64,000 bases of DNA from the NCBI GenBank assembly GCA_903906365.1, contig CAIVKC010000030.1, positions 21,670 through 85,669 on the forward strand. Direction: 5' to 3'. The stretch comes from an uncultured Bacteroidota bacterium. GTDB taxonomy: Bacteria > Bacteroidota > Bacteroidia > Chitinophagales > Chitinophagaceae. A program made the translations under genes and the position numbers. Under the pieces are notes generated by a model. It did not search any database and was not told the DNA's origin. It worked only from the letters and a program-made list of their open reading frames with translations. Positions 45,028-53,660 of the stretch are shown here, in pieces (position 1 is the stretch's first letter; every line of letters starts with the position of its first letter).

Positions 45028-45417
45028 TCTCTGGTCAAACCTATTGACCGGTCCATACCGGCGGTCCGTTTCGCCAAAAAGATTCCGGATTGGAAACAAA
45101 TTCCGGATTTGGGAAAAATTCGCAGAACCTGATTTAGTTAAGTAATTGATAATTAATTATATAATAAACCGGCATTTCCTTTGAATGGTATAATTGCAAA
45201 GGGAGTTTACAAAAACAATTGACGGCCATCAATAGTATTCACATAAAACCCCCCTAAACCGGTCCCCTTCCTTGGAAGGGGATTTTTTTTTGCCCCCGTG
45301 GTCCCGGTCGGGCAGCGGAGGGATCATGGAGAGGGACTATAAAGAGGCAGGGGTATAGGCAGGCGGGGAACTCCAATGGATGGGACCCGCATTCAGGAAA
45401 TGTAAAAAAGGCCGGCC
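45028..45417. other. Intergenic region with an AT-rich block and terminator
   Basis: About 390 bp contain no protein gene. A 45-bp AT-rich stretch (45130-45175) is followed by a TATAATTG element near 45190 and then a strong terminator at 45263-45291. This layout could encode a short RNA of about 80-100 nt, or it could be an untranslated trailer of the preceding gene. Confidence 0.4.
45263..45291 (+). terminator. Strong intrinsic terminator
   Basis: Stem TCCCCTTC (45263-45270) pairs with GAAGGGGA (45275-45282) around the loop CTTG, followed by nine T (45283-45291). It terminates forward transcription from the secreted protein gene ending at 45027 or from a putative small RNA. Confidence 0.85.
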
Positions 45418-46116
45418 TTAGACTTTGGCCAGCTGTTTTAGACCGGGGAGGTCAAAAAATTTGAAATGTTTGGCTTTGAACAGCACCAGCCTTTCTTTAC
45501 GCAGATCGGCCAGTACGGCCGAAACCTGTTCTTTGGTAGTGCCGGCCAGCTCAGCCATATCCTGTCGGTTGAGATGTACGTGGATGGAGCAGCCGTTCTG
45601 CTGGTATTGGTAGAGGGTGGCGATGTGCAGCAAGGCCCCGGCCACCCGCTCTTTAACCGAATGGCAGGCCAGGGTAAGGGCCCGGGACTCCGCTTCATGC
45701 ACTTCGGCCAGCAGGTGTTTCATGATCTCGGAGCGAAGGGCCTGGCTCTTGGCGGTCATGCCCCGGAACTGTTCTATGGGAATGCGGCAGACCTGCATGT
45801 TTTCCACGGCTGTCAGCGTCAGGGGCTGTTTGTCTTTTTTTCCCGATACCCGGTAACCAAGAATGGATCCTTCCCCTTCCAGGCGAAGCAGCAGGGTTTT
45901 GTCCTGGCTATCGTGCATTTCTGCCTTGGCCACGCCGGAGCGTACGCAATAGACCGCCCTGGCTTCCTCCCCTTCGGTAATGAGGCGCTCGCCTTTCTTG
46001 AAGGACTGGATGAGTTTGCTGTCGGAAAGTTCTTCCAGTAAATCCGGCTGGCAGTTATGCAGCAGGGATTTGTTCTTAATTCTGCACGTAGTGCACCGGG
46101 GGGTGGGTTTGTTCAT
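45418..46116 (-). CDS. Crp/Fnr-family regulator with FNR-like cysteines
   Basis: This 232-aa regulator starts at the ATG at 46116; a frame extension to 46203 is unlikely. The N-terminus MNKPTPRCTTCRIKNKSLLHNC carries C8, C11 and C22. A further Cys in ENMQVCRIPIEQF (C110) occupies the position of E. coli FNR C122 (SMVCEIP). The cNMP-binding-like fold follows (RLITEGEEARAVYCVRSGVA). The C-terminal HTH is RQDMAELAGTTKEQVSAVLADLRKERLV. These four cysteines fit a [4Fe-4S] oxygen-sensing cluster, as in FNR; this is inference. It is divergent from the ceramide operon with 231 bp between and is a candidate regulator of it. Confidence 0.85.
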   Translation of the reverse strand: MNKPTPRCTTCRIKNKSLLHNCQPDLLEELSDSKLIQSFKKGERLITEGEEARAVYCVRSGVAKAEMHDSQDKTLLLRLEGEGSILGYRVSGKKDKQPLTLTAVENMQVCRIPIEQFRGMTAKSQALRSEIMKHLLAEVHEAESRALTLACHSVKERVAGALLHIATLYQYQQNGCSIHVHLNRQDMAELAGTTKEQVSAVLADLRKERLVLFKAKHFKFFDLPGLKQLAKV

Positions 46117-46347
46117 ATCTGCGTTACTAGGTTTTAGCAAGGTAGCCGTTTTGTGGGTTTGAAATCTATGATCGTTTGCACGGCCCGCATTGACTGTGGT
46201 CATGTTCAGCAGTTAACTGATCTGCAAATTATCGGTAAGCCATGGAATAAAAACTATGAATTCATAACAAATGGAACTTTAAATCCCTCCCCGGCTAACA
46301 GCTTCGCCCCATAAAAAATAGTTTTGGCAAACTTCAAACCTATTTTA

Positions 46348-47568
46348 ATGCTCTACCCGGATATTTCAACCGCGCCCAGGACAGGCAGCCTGCTAAGACA
46401 GAAGGTACTCAAATACGATACGGCAGATAAGATCAAAGAGCAGGGCCTTTATCCCTATTTCCGGGTCATTGAGTCCGACCAGGATACCTCTGTGATGATC
46501 AACGGCAAACCGGTGCTGATGTTTGGCTCCAACTCTTACCTGGGTCTGACCAACCATCCATATATCAAAAAGGCAGCCAGGCAGGCCATTGACAAATACG
46601 GCTCCGGCTGCGCCGGTTCCCGGTTTCTGAACGGCACCCTTGATATTCATATTGAGCTCGAGGAAATGCTCGCTGATTTTACCGGCAAGGAATCCGCCCT
46701 GGTTTTTTCCACCGGCTTCCAGGTGAACATTGGTGTCATTCCGGCCCTGCTCGGGCGCAATGATTACCTCCTCATTGACGAGCTTGACCATGCTTCCATC
46801 ATAGAGGGGTCCAGGCTCAGCTTTGCCAGGACCCTGAAATTCCGGCACAATGACATGGCTTCCCTGGAGAAGGCCCTTTCCCACTGTGAACCGGGTTACG
46901 TGAAGCTGGTCGTGGTCGATGGCGTCTTCAGCATGGAAGGCGATATTGCCAACCTGCCCGCCATCATACGGCTTGCCGAAAAATACCAGGCTTCCGTGAT
47001 GGTGGACGATGCCCACGGGCTGGGCGTTCTCGGGGCGAGGGGGCAGGGAACGGCGGCCCATTTTGGCCTAACCAGCCGAACGGACCTCATTATGGGGACC
47101 TTCAGCAAATCCCTGGCTTCCATCGGCGGCTTCATCGCCTCTGACAAGGCCACCGTCAATTTCCTCAAGCACCATGCGCGCTCCCTGATATTCAGCGCTT
47201 CCATCGCGCCTTCGGCCACCGCCAGTGTGATGGCGGCCCTCAAAATCATTGCCAGGGAACCCGAGCGCATCCAGCAGCTCTGGGATAATACGCATTTGGC
47301 CCTTTCGGAATTAAACCGGCTTGGATTTGATACCGGAAGATCCTGTACACCCATCATACCTATTTACGTGCGCGATGACATCAAGACCTTCCAGCTTTCC
47401 CGGATGCTGCTGGAAGAAGGTATTTTCGTGAATCCCGTTACCTCTCCGGGCGTGGCCAGGGATTGTTCCCTGATCCGTTTTTCTTTGATGGCAACCCATA
47501 CGCGGCTGCAGATCGAGGAAGCCATGGAAAAGATATACAACTGCGCAAAAAAACTGGATATCATCTGA
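46348..47568 (+). CDS. spt: Serine palmitoyltransferase-like alpha-oxoamine synthase
   Basis: This is a 406-aa PLP enzyme of the alpha-oxoamine synthase family (SPT, KBL, BioF). The ATG at 46348 is preferred over an upstream TTG. Motifs are LMFGSNSYLGLTNHPYIKKA (substrate/CoA region), SGCAGSRFLNGTLDIHIELE, FSTGFQVNIGVIP, DELDHASIIEGSRLSF, MVDDAHGLGVLG and the PLP Lys in GTFSKSLASIGGF (K254). SPT condenses serine with an acyl thioester to 3-ketosphinganine, the first step of bacterial sphingolipid synthesis. The two following genes (GNAT-type and epimerase-type) match the ceramide synthase and reductase roles, which supports SPT over KBL or BioF. Confidence 0.88.
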   Translation: MLYPDISTAPRTGSLLRQKVLKYDTADKIKEQGLYPYFRVIESDQDTSVMINGKPVLMFGSNSYLGLTNHPYIKKAARQAIDKYGSGCAGSRFLNGTLDIHIELEEMLADFTGKESALVFSTGFQVNIGVIPALLGRNDYLLIDELDHASIIEGSRLSFARTLKFRHNDMASLEKALSHCEPGYVKLVVVDGVFSMEGDIANLPAIIRLAEKYQASVMVDDAHGLGVLGARGQGTAAHFGLTSRTDLIMGTFSKSLASIGGFIASDKATVNFLKHHARSLIFSASIAPSATASVMAALKIIAREPERIQQLWDNTHLALSELNRLGFDTGRSCTPIIPIYVRDDIKTFQLSRMLLEEGIFVNPVTSPGVARDCSLIRFSLMATHTRLQIEEAMEKIYNCAKKLDII

Positions 47569-47578
47569 AATACCATAT

Positions 47579-48700
47579 ATGGATGTTCAAATCAAGGAAG
47601 TGCTCACCAAAGGACAGCTGCGGGATTTTATCAATTTCCCTTACTGGCTCTACCAGGGCAACCCCTATTATGTCCCCAAGCTGCGCTTCGATGAAATGGC
47701 CACTTTGAGCAAAGACAAGAACCCGGCCTTCGACTATTGCGAGGCCAGGTACTGGCTGGCCTACCGGGGCGGAAAAGTGGTGGGCCGTATCGCCGGCATC
47801 ATCAACGAAGCCTATATCAGCAAATGGAAAAACAGGTATGTCCGCTTCGGATGGATTGATTTTGAAGATGACCGGGATGTACCCGCTGCCCTGCTCGGCC
47901 AGGTAGAGGCCTGGGCCAGGGAAAGGAATATGACCGCCGTACACGGTCCCATGGGTTTTACCGATCTGGATTTTGAAGGCATGCTGGTGGAAGGATTCGA
48001 CCAGCTCGGAACCCTGGCCACCATCTATAATTATCCCTATTACCCCCAGCACCTGCAGGCCCTGGGATACCAAAAGGAAACCGACTGGCTGGAATACCGC
48101 ATCGAAGTGCCGGCCACCATGCCGGCGCATATAGACAGGCTCGCTTCGGTCGTCATAGAGCGACTCGGACTGCATGTGGTGGAGTTCAAAAAGCCAAAGG
48201 AAGTGCTGCCCTACGCGCCGGAGATATTTAAGCTTATCAACCTGGCTTATGCCGATTTGCATGGCGTGGTGGAACTTACCGATAAGCAGATTCACTATTA
48301 TACCAAACAATATTTTTCATTTATCAGGAAGGACTTCATTTCCCTGGTCACCGACCGGCAGGGAAAACTCGCTGCCTTCGGCATTACCATGCCCTCCCTT
48401 TCGGATGCACTGCAAAAAGCCAGGGGCAGCCTGTTTCCTTTCGGCTTTGTGCACATGCTGCGGGCCCTGAAAAAAAACACGGTGGGAGACATGTACCTGG
48501 TAGCCGTTCGTCCAGACCTGCAGGGCAAAGGCGTCAATGCAGTGCTGATGAGGGAGATCACGCGGGCCTATATCAAAAACGGCATCCGCTATGCGGAATC
48601 CAATCCTGAACTGGAGACCAACCTGGCCGTGCAGGCCATCTGGAAATATTACCAGGCAGTCAACCACAAGCGCAGGCGCTGTTTTATTAAAACGCTTTAA
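47579..48700 (+). CDS. GNAT-type acyltransferase, candidate bacterial ceramide synthase
   Basis: This is a 373-aa protein. The N-terminal part includes FINFPYWLYQGNPYYVPKLR and the acetyltransferase-like core has RYVRFGWIDFEDDRDVPAAL. The C-terminal half carries DMYLVAVRPDLQGKGVNAVLM with the acyl-CoA-binding (Q/R)xxGxG-like motif (QGKGVNA). It starts 10 bp after spt and overlaps no other gene. In characterised bacterial ceramide operons a GNAT-family protein N-acylates the sphingoid base, so it is the best candidate for the N-acyltransferase. The assignment rests on family and neighbours; a direct homology search was not possible. Confidence 0.75.
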   Translation: MDVQIKEVLTKGQLRDFINFPYWLYQGNPYYVPKLRFDEMATLSKDKNPAFDYCEARYWLAYRGGKVVGRIAGIINEAYISKWKNRYVRFGWIDFEDDRDVPAALLGQVEAWARERNMTAVHGPMGFTDLDFEGMLVEGFDQLGTLATIYNYPYYPQHLQALGYQKETDWLEYRIEVPATMPAHIDRLASVVIERLGLHVVEFKKPKEVLPYAPEIFKLINLAYADLHGVVELTDKQIHYYTKQYFSFIRKDFISLVTDRQGKLAAFGITMPSLSDALQKARGSLFPFGFVHMLRALKKNTVGDMYLVAVRPDLQGKGVNAVLMREITRAYIKNGIRYAESNPELETNLAVQAIWKYYQAVNHKRRRCFIKTL

Positions 48701-48726
48701 CTACATTTATCCCGGGAGGCTTCCCC

Positions 48727-49737
48727 ATGCGAAAAAAAATCCTGATCACCGGGGCCAGCGGTTTTATTGGCAGTTTTCTAGCCGAAGAGGCCCTGCTGGA
48801 GGGATATGTCCTGTATGCAGGTGTCCGGGAGGGCAGTTCCCGGCAATACCTGATGAGCCAGGCCATCCGGTTTTTTCCAATGGACCTTTCCAGTGAGGAG
48901 AGCCTTACCCGCGGGTTTATAAACTTCAACCAGCAGGAAGGAGGTTTTGATTATATCATCCACAACGCGGGGATTACCCGCGAAGCACAGAGCGGGGATT
49001 TCTACCGGGTCAATGACCACTATACCCGAAATCTCGCTTCGGCCATCCTGAGCGCCGGGAAACTGCCTGAAAAATTTATATTCATCAGCAGCCTGGCGGT
49101 GAAGGGTCCGGGCGACCCGGTGCTTTTCACACCCATACGGCCATCAGATCCCGACCAGCCCGTCTCCACCTATGCCCGCAGCAAACTGGCTGCCGAAAAA
49201 TACCTGCAGTCCCTGGAGGGCTTTCCCCTGGTCATTGTCCGTCCCACCGCCGTCTATGGCCCCAGGGACAGGGATTTCCTGACCTTCTTCCGGATCATTC
49301 AAAAGGGCATTGAACCCTATACGGGCTGGAAAAAGCAAATGATATCCTTAATTTACGTAAAGGACCTGGCCCGCCTGGTATTCAGGATAGTCGAGCGTGC
49401 GCCCGCCGGCAGCGTTTATTTGATCGGCGACCAACAGGCCTACCGCCAGGAGGACATTGGAGCGGCCATCAAAAAGGTTCTGGGCCGAAAGGCGCTCCGC
49501 ATCAGGCTGCCGCTGGTTCCCCTGCGGGCCCTGATCTGGTGCACCGATACCTTGGGGTCCCTGTTTGGCCATCCCCCCTTTCTGAACCGGGAAAAATTCC
49601 TCGAGATGACAGCTTCCAACTGGCTCTGCCACACGGGATCCCTTTGGCAGGACATGGACATGGTCCCCGGGTATTCCCTGGAATCGGGCATCCGGGAAAC
49701 GGCCGACTGGTACCGGCAGCAGGGCTGGCTCTCTTAA
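48727..49737 (+). CDS. NAD(P)-dependent epimerase/dehydratase-type reductase, candidate ceramide reductase
   Basis: This 336-aa extended-SDR protein has the Rossmann motif ITGASGFIGSFLAEEAL near the N-terminus, the catalytic YARSKLAAEKYL (Y149, K153) with SSLAVKGP (Ser) upstream, and RPTAVYGPRDRDFLTFFR. It starts 26 bp after the GNAT-type gene. The pairing spt-acyltransferase-SDR is the arrangement described for bacterial ceramide synthesis, in which the SDR (CerR) reduces the 3-keto group. Role by analogy; a housekeeping nucleotide-sugar epimerase remains an alternative. Confidence 0.78.
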   Translation: MRKKILITGASGFIGSFLAEEALLEGYVLYAGVREGSSRQYLMSQAIRFFPMDLSSEESLTRGFINFNQQEGGFDYIIHNAGITREAQSGDFYRVNDHYTRNLASAILSAGKLPEKFIFISSLAVKGPGDPVLFTPIRPSDPDQPVSTYARSKLAAEKYLQSLEGFPLVIVRPTAVYGPRDRDFLTFFRIIQKGIEPYTGWKKQMISLIYVKDLARLVFRIVERAPAGSVYLIGDQQAYRQEDIGAAIKKVLGRKALRIRLPLVPLRALIWCTDTLGSLFGHPPFLNREKFLEMTASNWLCHTGSLWQDMDMVPGYSLESGIRETADWYRQQGWLS

Positions 49738-49844
49738 TGAAGGCCCATGATTCCCTATTCCGGCAGGGGATGAAAGAAATTTCGGTATATTTAGTCTGCT
49801 CCATTTCCAAAGCCTGACCCAGGATTCCCAAAGCTGATTTTGTT

Positions 49845-50210
49845 ATGCAGACCACCCTGCTGTCCATCATCCCTGTCCTGCCATCTGCCGATATCGGCCG
49901 GGACCTCCGCTGGTACCGGGAGAAAACGGGTTTTGAGACCCATGTTGCCGATTCCATGTACGCGGTACTTTACCGGGAAAACCTCGTTATTCACCTGCAA
50001 TGGCATGCCGATACACCGGAGGACCCCCTGTTGGGTGGTTCGGTCATTCGAATCGCAGTCAGCCCTATTGGTCCCTTCTTTGAAGAACTGGTGGGCCGTG
50101 GGGCGGTCAGCGCCGGCAGCCTTCGGATGGAGACGCCCTGGAAGACCCATGAGTTTGGCCTCTTTGACCTCAATGGCAATGCCCTGTTTTTTATGGAAGA
50201 CCTGGGCTGA
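49845..50210 (+). CDS. VOC-family (glyoxalase/bleomycin resistance-like) protein
   Basis: This 121-aa protein has the paired beta-alpha-beta-beta-beta pattern of the vicinal-oxygen-chelate fold: SIIPVLPSADIGRDLRWYRE, GFETHVADSMYAVLYRENLV, then TPWKTHEFGLFDLNGNALFF. The latter matches the terminal EFxxxDLNGN(L)LxF strand shared with dioxygenases and resistance proteins. Metal ligands cannot be assigned with confidence. The gene stands alone, 107 bp after the SDR gene. Confidence 0.82.
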   Translation: MQTTLLSIIPVLPSADIGRDLRWYREKTGFETHVADSMYAVLYRENLVIHLQWHADTPEDPLLGGSVIRIAVSPIGPFFEELVGRGAVSAGSLRMETPWKTHEFGLFDLNGNALFFMEDLG

Positions 50211-50314
50211 TTTTCTTTCACTTTCCATGGGAGTTTGCTTTGGGGCAGGCCGTTAATCATAATTATCCTATCTTTTGATTCCATATTGTCATCGGTTTAC
50301 CAAAATTGGTTTAT

Positions 50315-53300
50315 ATGAAAAAAACAGCCCTTGCCTGCTGCCTGCTGCTGTCCGGACTTATCCCGCTGCACCTGCTGGCCATTGATATCAACGATACCAG
50401 GATGCTGGCCCAGCCGGCCGTGAGTCAGGACCACCTTGCCTTTATCTATGCGGAGGACCTCTGGGTCTCCAATCTTGACGGAAGCCAGCCCCGCAGGCTG
50501 ACCGTGGACAGGGGGGTTGAATCCAACCCGGTATTTTCGCCTGACGGCAGGACCATTGCCTTCAGTGCGCAGTATGATGGCAATACGGACGTCTACATCA
50601 TCCCGGTGGAAGGGGGTATTCCCAAAAGACTGACCTGGCATCCCTCCACAGACATCGTCCGCGGCTTCACCCCCGATGGAAGCGCAGTCCTTTTTATTTC
50701 CCAGCGTGAGGCCTCAAACAGCCGGTATTTCCAGCTTTTTACCGTTCCCCTCAAGGGCGGGCCGGCCAAACGGGTGGAAATACCCAATGCATTCTGGGCC
50801 GCCTATTCCCCCCAGGGCGGTCAGCTGGCCTATACCCCGCTTTACGATGCCTTCAACCAATGGAAGCATTACCGGGGCGGAACCATTTCCACCATCTGGA
50901 TCTATTCTTTTTCCGATAAATCCGTGGTCAAGATTCCCCAGCCCGAGGGAGGCTGTAATGATGTAAACCCAATGTGGGCAGGAAAGCTCATATATTTTCG
51001 CAGTGACAGAAACGGGGAGTTTGACCTGTATTCCTATAACACCGCAGACAAACAGGTCAGCCAGCTTACCAGCTCCCCCCATTTCCCGGTACTCAACGCG
51101 GCCCTTTGGGGTGGTACCATCGTCTACGAGCAGGCAGGCTATCTCTATAAGTATTCGCTGGCCAGTTCCAGTTCCGTAAAACTAACCATCGGTATTGGCG
51201 CCGACCTGCTGGAACTGCGTCCCCGCTATGCCAGAGGAGCCGAATACGTCCGGTCCGCGGATATTTCCCCTTCCGGAGCCCGCGCAGTCTTTGACGTGAG
51301 AGGCGATATTATTACCGTGCCTGCCGAAAAAGGGGACTACCGCAACATTACCCAGACCACCGGTGTCCATGAGAAATATCCGGCCTGGTCTCCCGACGGC
51401 AAAACGATTGCCTATTTCTCGGACGCCTCCGGGGAATACCGGCTCTACCTGAAATCCCAGGACGGTTCCGGGGAGCCCAGGATCATTGCCCTTGGCGGGA
51501 CCGGCTTTTATGCCAACCTGTTCTGGTCTCCCGACAGCAAAAAAATCAGCTTCTCCGATAACGGCCGCAACCTCTATGTGCTGGACACCGAAAGCGGGGA
51601 GACCACCAAAATTGACGCCGATGAACTCTACGTTCCCGGCGCTTTCCGCAATCTGTTCGGAGACTGGTCCTTTGATTCCAAATGGATCGTTTACAACAAG
51701 GTCACCGAATCGCAGTTCAAACAAATCTACCTGTATTCATTAACCGAAAAAAAGTCCTATCCCCTCTCAGACGGACTGAGCGATGCGGCAGAACCCAAAT
51801 TTGACAAAAGCGGGAAGTACCTGTATTTTTTGGCCTCCACGGATGCGGGACCCGTGATCAACTGGTTTGACCAGTCCAATGCGGATATGCGGTCCAGTTA
51901 TTCCATCTATTTGGTGACCCTGCAAAATCATACGATCTCCCCGCTGGCAAAAGAAAGCGATGAGGAGGTCATCCCCGCAGATACCACGGCCCCGGGGCAG
52001 GCTGGCCCATCCCCCAAAAACAAAGCAGCCTCCAGGCCTGTGGCAGTCCGGGAATCCACCTTGCTGCAGATCGACTGGGAGAACATCCAGAGCCGGATCG
52101 TCGATCTGCCTGTAGCGGCCGGCAACTATTCCCAGCTCGGAACCGGCCGGGAAGGCGAAATTTTTTATGTTTCCAGCCCCTATGACGGCCACGAGGGCGC
52201 TACCCTCCGCAAATATGACCTGAAGGCCCGCAAGGACAGCGAAGTGGGTGAAGTGGATGGATATGTGATTTCATCGGACCGCAAAAAAATGCTTTACAGC
52301 AAATCGGGCGCCTGGTTCATAACGGATATCGGCACAAAGGCAGCTCCCGGAAAAGGCCCGCTCGCAGCAGCCGATATTGAAGTGAAATGCGATCCATCCC
52401 AGGAATGGAAAAATATTTTCGAAGAGGCCTGGCGGGTAAACAGGGACTATTTCTATGATCCGGGGATGCACGGGCTCAACTGGATTGCCATCCGGGATAA
52501 ATACGCCGTCTTTGTTCCGCACCTGAGCTGCCGCAGCGACCTGAACCGGGTCCTGCAGTGGATGTTCAGTGAATTATCCGTAGGCCATCATTTCATCACC
52601 AACCCGGGGGACCGGCTCTATAAACCCAAAAAGGTGAACGGAGGATTGCTGGGGGCTGATTATACGATCACCTCCAACCGATACCGGATCAGCAAGATCT
52701 ACGGCGGCCTGAACTGGAACCCCAGCCTGAAATCCCCCCTCACCGAACCGGGCGTAAACGTACACACGGGGGATTTTATTCTGGCCGTCAACGGTCAGAA
52801 CCTGGATGGCTCAGAGGACATCAGCCGCCTGTTTGAAAATACGGCGGGCACCATTGTGGAGCTTTCCATAGGTACTTCAGCCGACGATGCCCATCCCAGG
52901 AAGGTCAGGGTGGTTCCTGTTGAAAACGAGTCGGCCCTGCGCAACCGGGACTGGGTGGAATCCAACCTGCGGAAGGTCAGTGAAGCCACCCATGGACAGG
53001 TGGCCTATGTGTATGTTCCCAACACCGCCGAACTGGGTCATGATTATTTCAAACGCTATTTTTATCCGCAGGCCAAAAAAAGCGCCATCATAGTGGATGA
53101 GCGTTTCAACGGTGGCGGCTCCCTGGCCGACTATTATATCCGCCTGCTCACCAATCCGCTGCAGGCATACTGGAACATGCGCTATGGCAGGGACCTCAAA
53201 ACCCCCAGCGCCTCCATACAGGGACCCAAAGTGATGCTCATTGATGAGATGGCCGGTTCAGGCGGGGATTTCCTGCCCTGGATGTTCCGACAATTCAAGG

Positions 53301-53602
53301 TAGGCACCCTGGTGGGCAAACGCACCTGGGGCGGCCTGGTGGGTATACTCGGGTACCCTGAATTAATGGACGGCGGCGAAGTGACGGCCCCCAACGTGGG
53401 CATCTGGACCAAGGATGGCTTCATCGTGGAAAATACAGGGGTGTCTCCCGACATCGAAGTGGAACAAAGTCCCCGGGCAGTCATGGAGGGCCATGATCCG
53501 CAGCTGGAAAAAGCCATCGAAGTGGCCATGAAGGAGCTGGAGAAAAATCCGCCCTCCCCTCCTGTGCGGCCACCCTACCCGGTGAAAGTGCAAAACCGCT
53601 AA
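50315..53602 (+). CDS. Secreted tricorn-like S41 peptidase with beta-propeller
   Basis: This 1095-aa exported peptidase has a signal peptide (MKKTALACCLLLSGLIPL, start ATG at 50315). TolB-like beta-propeller repeats occupy about residues 25-590 (VFSPDGRTIAFSAQYDGNTD, PAWSPDGKTIAYFSDASGEY, FWSPDSKKISFSDNGRN). A PDZ-like region spans about 760-860. The C-terminal S41 domain includes DERFNGGGSLADYY and MAGSGGDFLPWMFRQFKVG, with the nucleophile Ser982. The layout matches tricorn protease and its Bacteroidota relatives, which cut peptides into small pieces. It starts 104 bp after the VOC gene, so co-transcription is uncertain. Confidence 0.93.
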   Translation: MKKTALACCLLLSGLIPLHLLAIDINDTRMLAQPAVSQDHLAFIYAEDLWVSNLDGSQPRRLTVDRGVESNPVFSPDGRTIAFSAQYDGNTDVYIIPVEGGIPKRLTWHPSTDIVRGFTPDGSAVLFISQREASNSRYFQLFTVPLKGGPAKRVEIPNAFWAAYSPQGGQLAYTPLYDAFNQWKHYRGGTISTIWIYSFSDKSVVKIPQPEGGCNDVNPMWAGKLIYFRSDRNGEFDLYSYNTADKQVSQLTSSPHFPVLNAALWGGTIVYEQAGYLYKYSLASSSSVKLTIGIGADLLELRPRYARGAEYVRSADISPSGARAVFDVRGDIITVPAEKGDYRNITQTTGVHEKYPAWSPDGKTIAYFSDASGEYRLYLKSQDGSGEPRIIALGGTGFYANLFWSPDSKKISFSDNGRNLYVLDTESGETTKIDADELYVPGAFRNLFGDWSFDSKWIVYNKVTESQFKQIYLYSLTEKKSYPLSDGLSDAAEPKFDKSGKYLYFLASTDAGPVINWFDQSNADMRSSYSIYLVTLQNHTISPLAKESDEEVIPADTTAPGQAGPSPKNKAASRPVAVRESTLLQIDWENIQSRIVDLPVAAGNYSQLGTGREGEIFYVSSPYDGHEGATLRKYDLKARKDSEVGEVDGYVISSDRKKMLYSKSGAWFITDIGTKAAPGKGPLAAADIEVKCDPSQEWKNIFEEAWRVNRDYFYDPGMHGLNWIAIRDKYAVFVPHLSCRSDLNRVLQWMFSELSVGHHFITNPGDRLYKPKKVNGGLLGADYTITSNRYRISKIYGGLNWNPSLKSPLTEPGVNVHTGDFILAVNGQNLDGSEDISRLFENTAGTIVELSIGTSADDAHPRKVRVVPVENESALRNRDWVESNLRKVSEATHGQVAYVYVPNTAELGHDYFKRYFYPQAKKSAIIVDERFNGGGSLADYYIRLLTNPLQAYWNMRYGRDLKTPSASIQGPKVMLIDEMAGSGGDFLPWMFRQFKVGTLVGKRTWGGLVGILGYPELMDGGEVTAPNVGIWTKDGFIVENTGVSPDIEVEQSPRAVMEGHDPQLEKAIEVAMKELEKNPPSPPVRPPYPVKVQNR

Positions 53603-53660
53603 TTTTCTTTGAGCCATCCCTTCTAACAAGTAATATTAATGACCGCTTAAAAATAACAAT

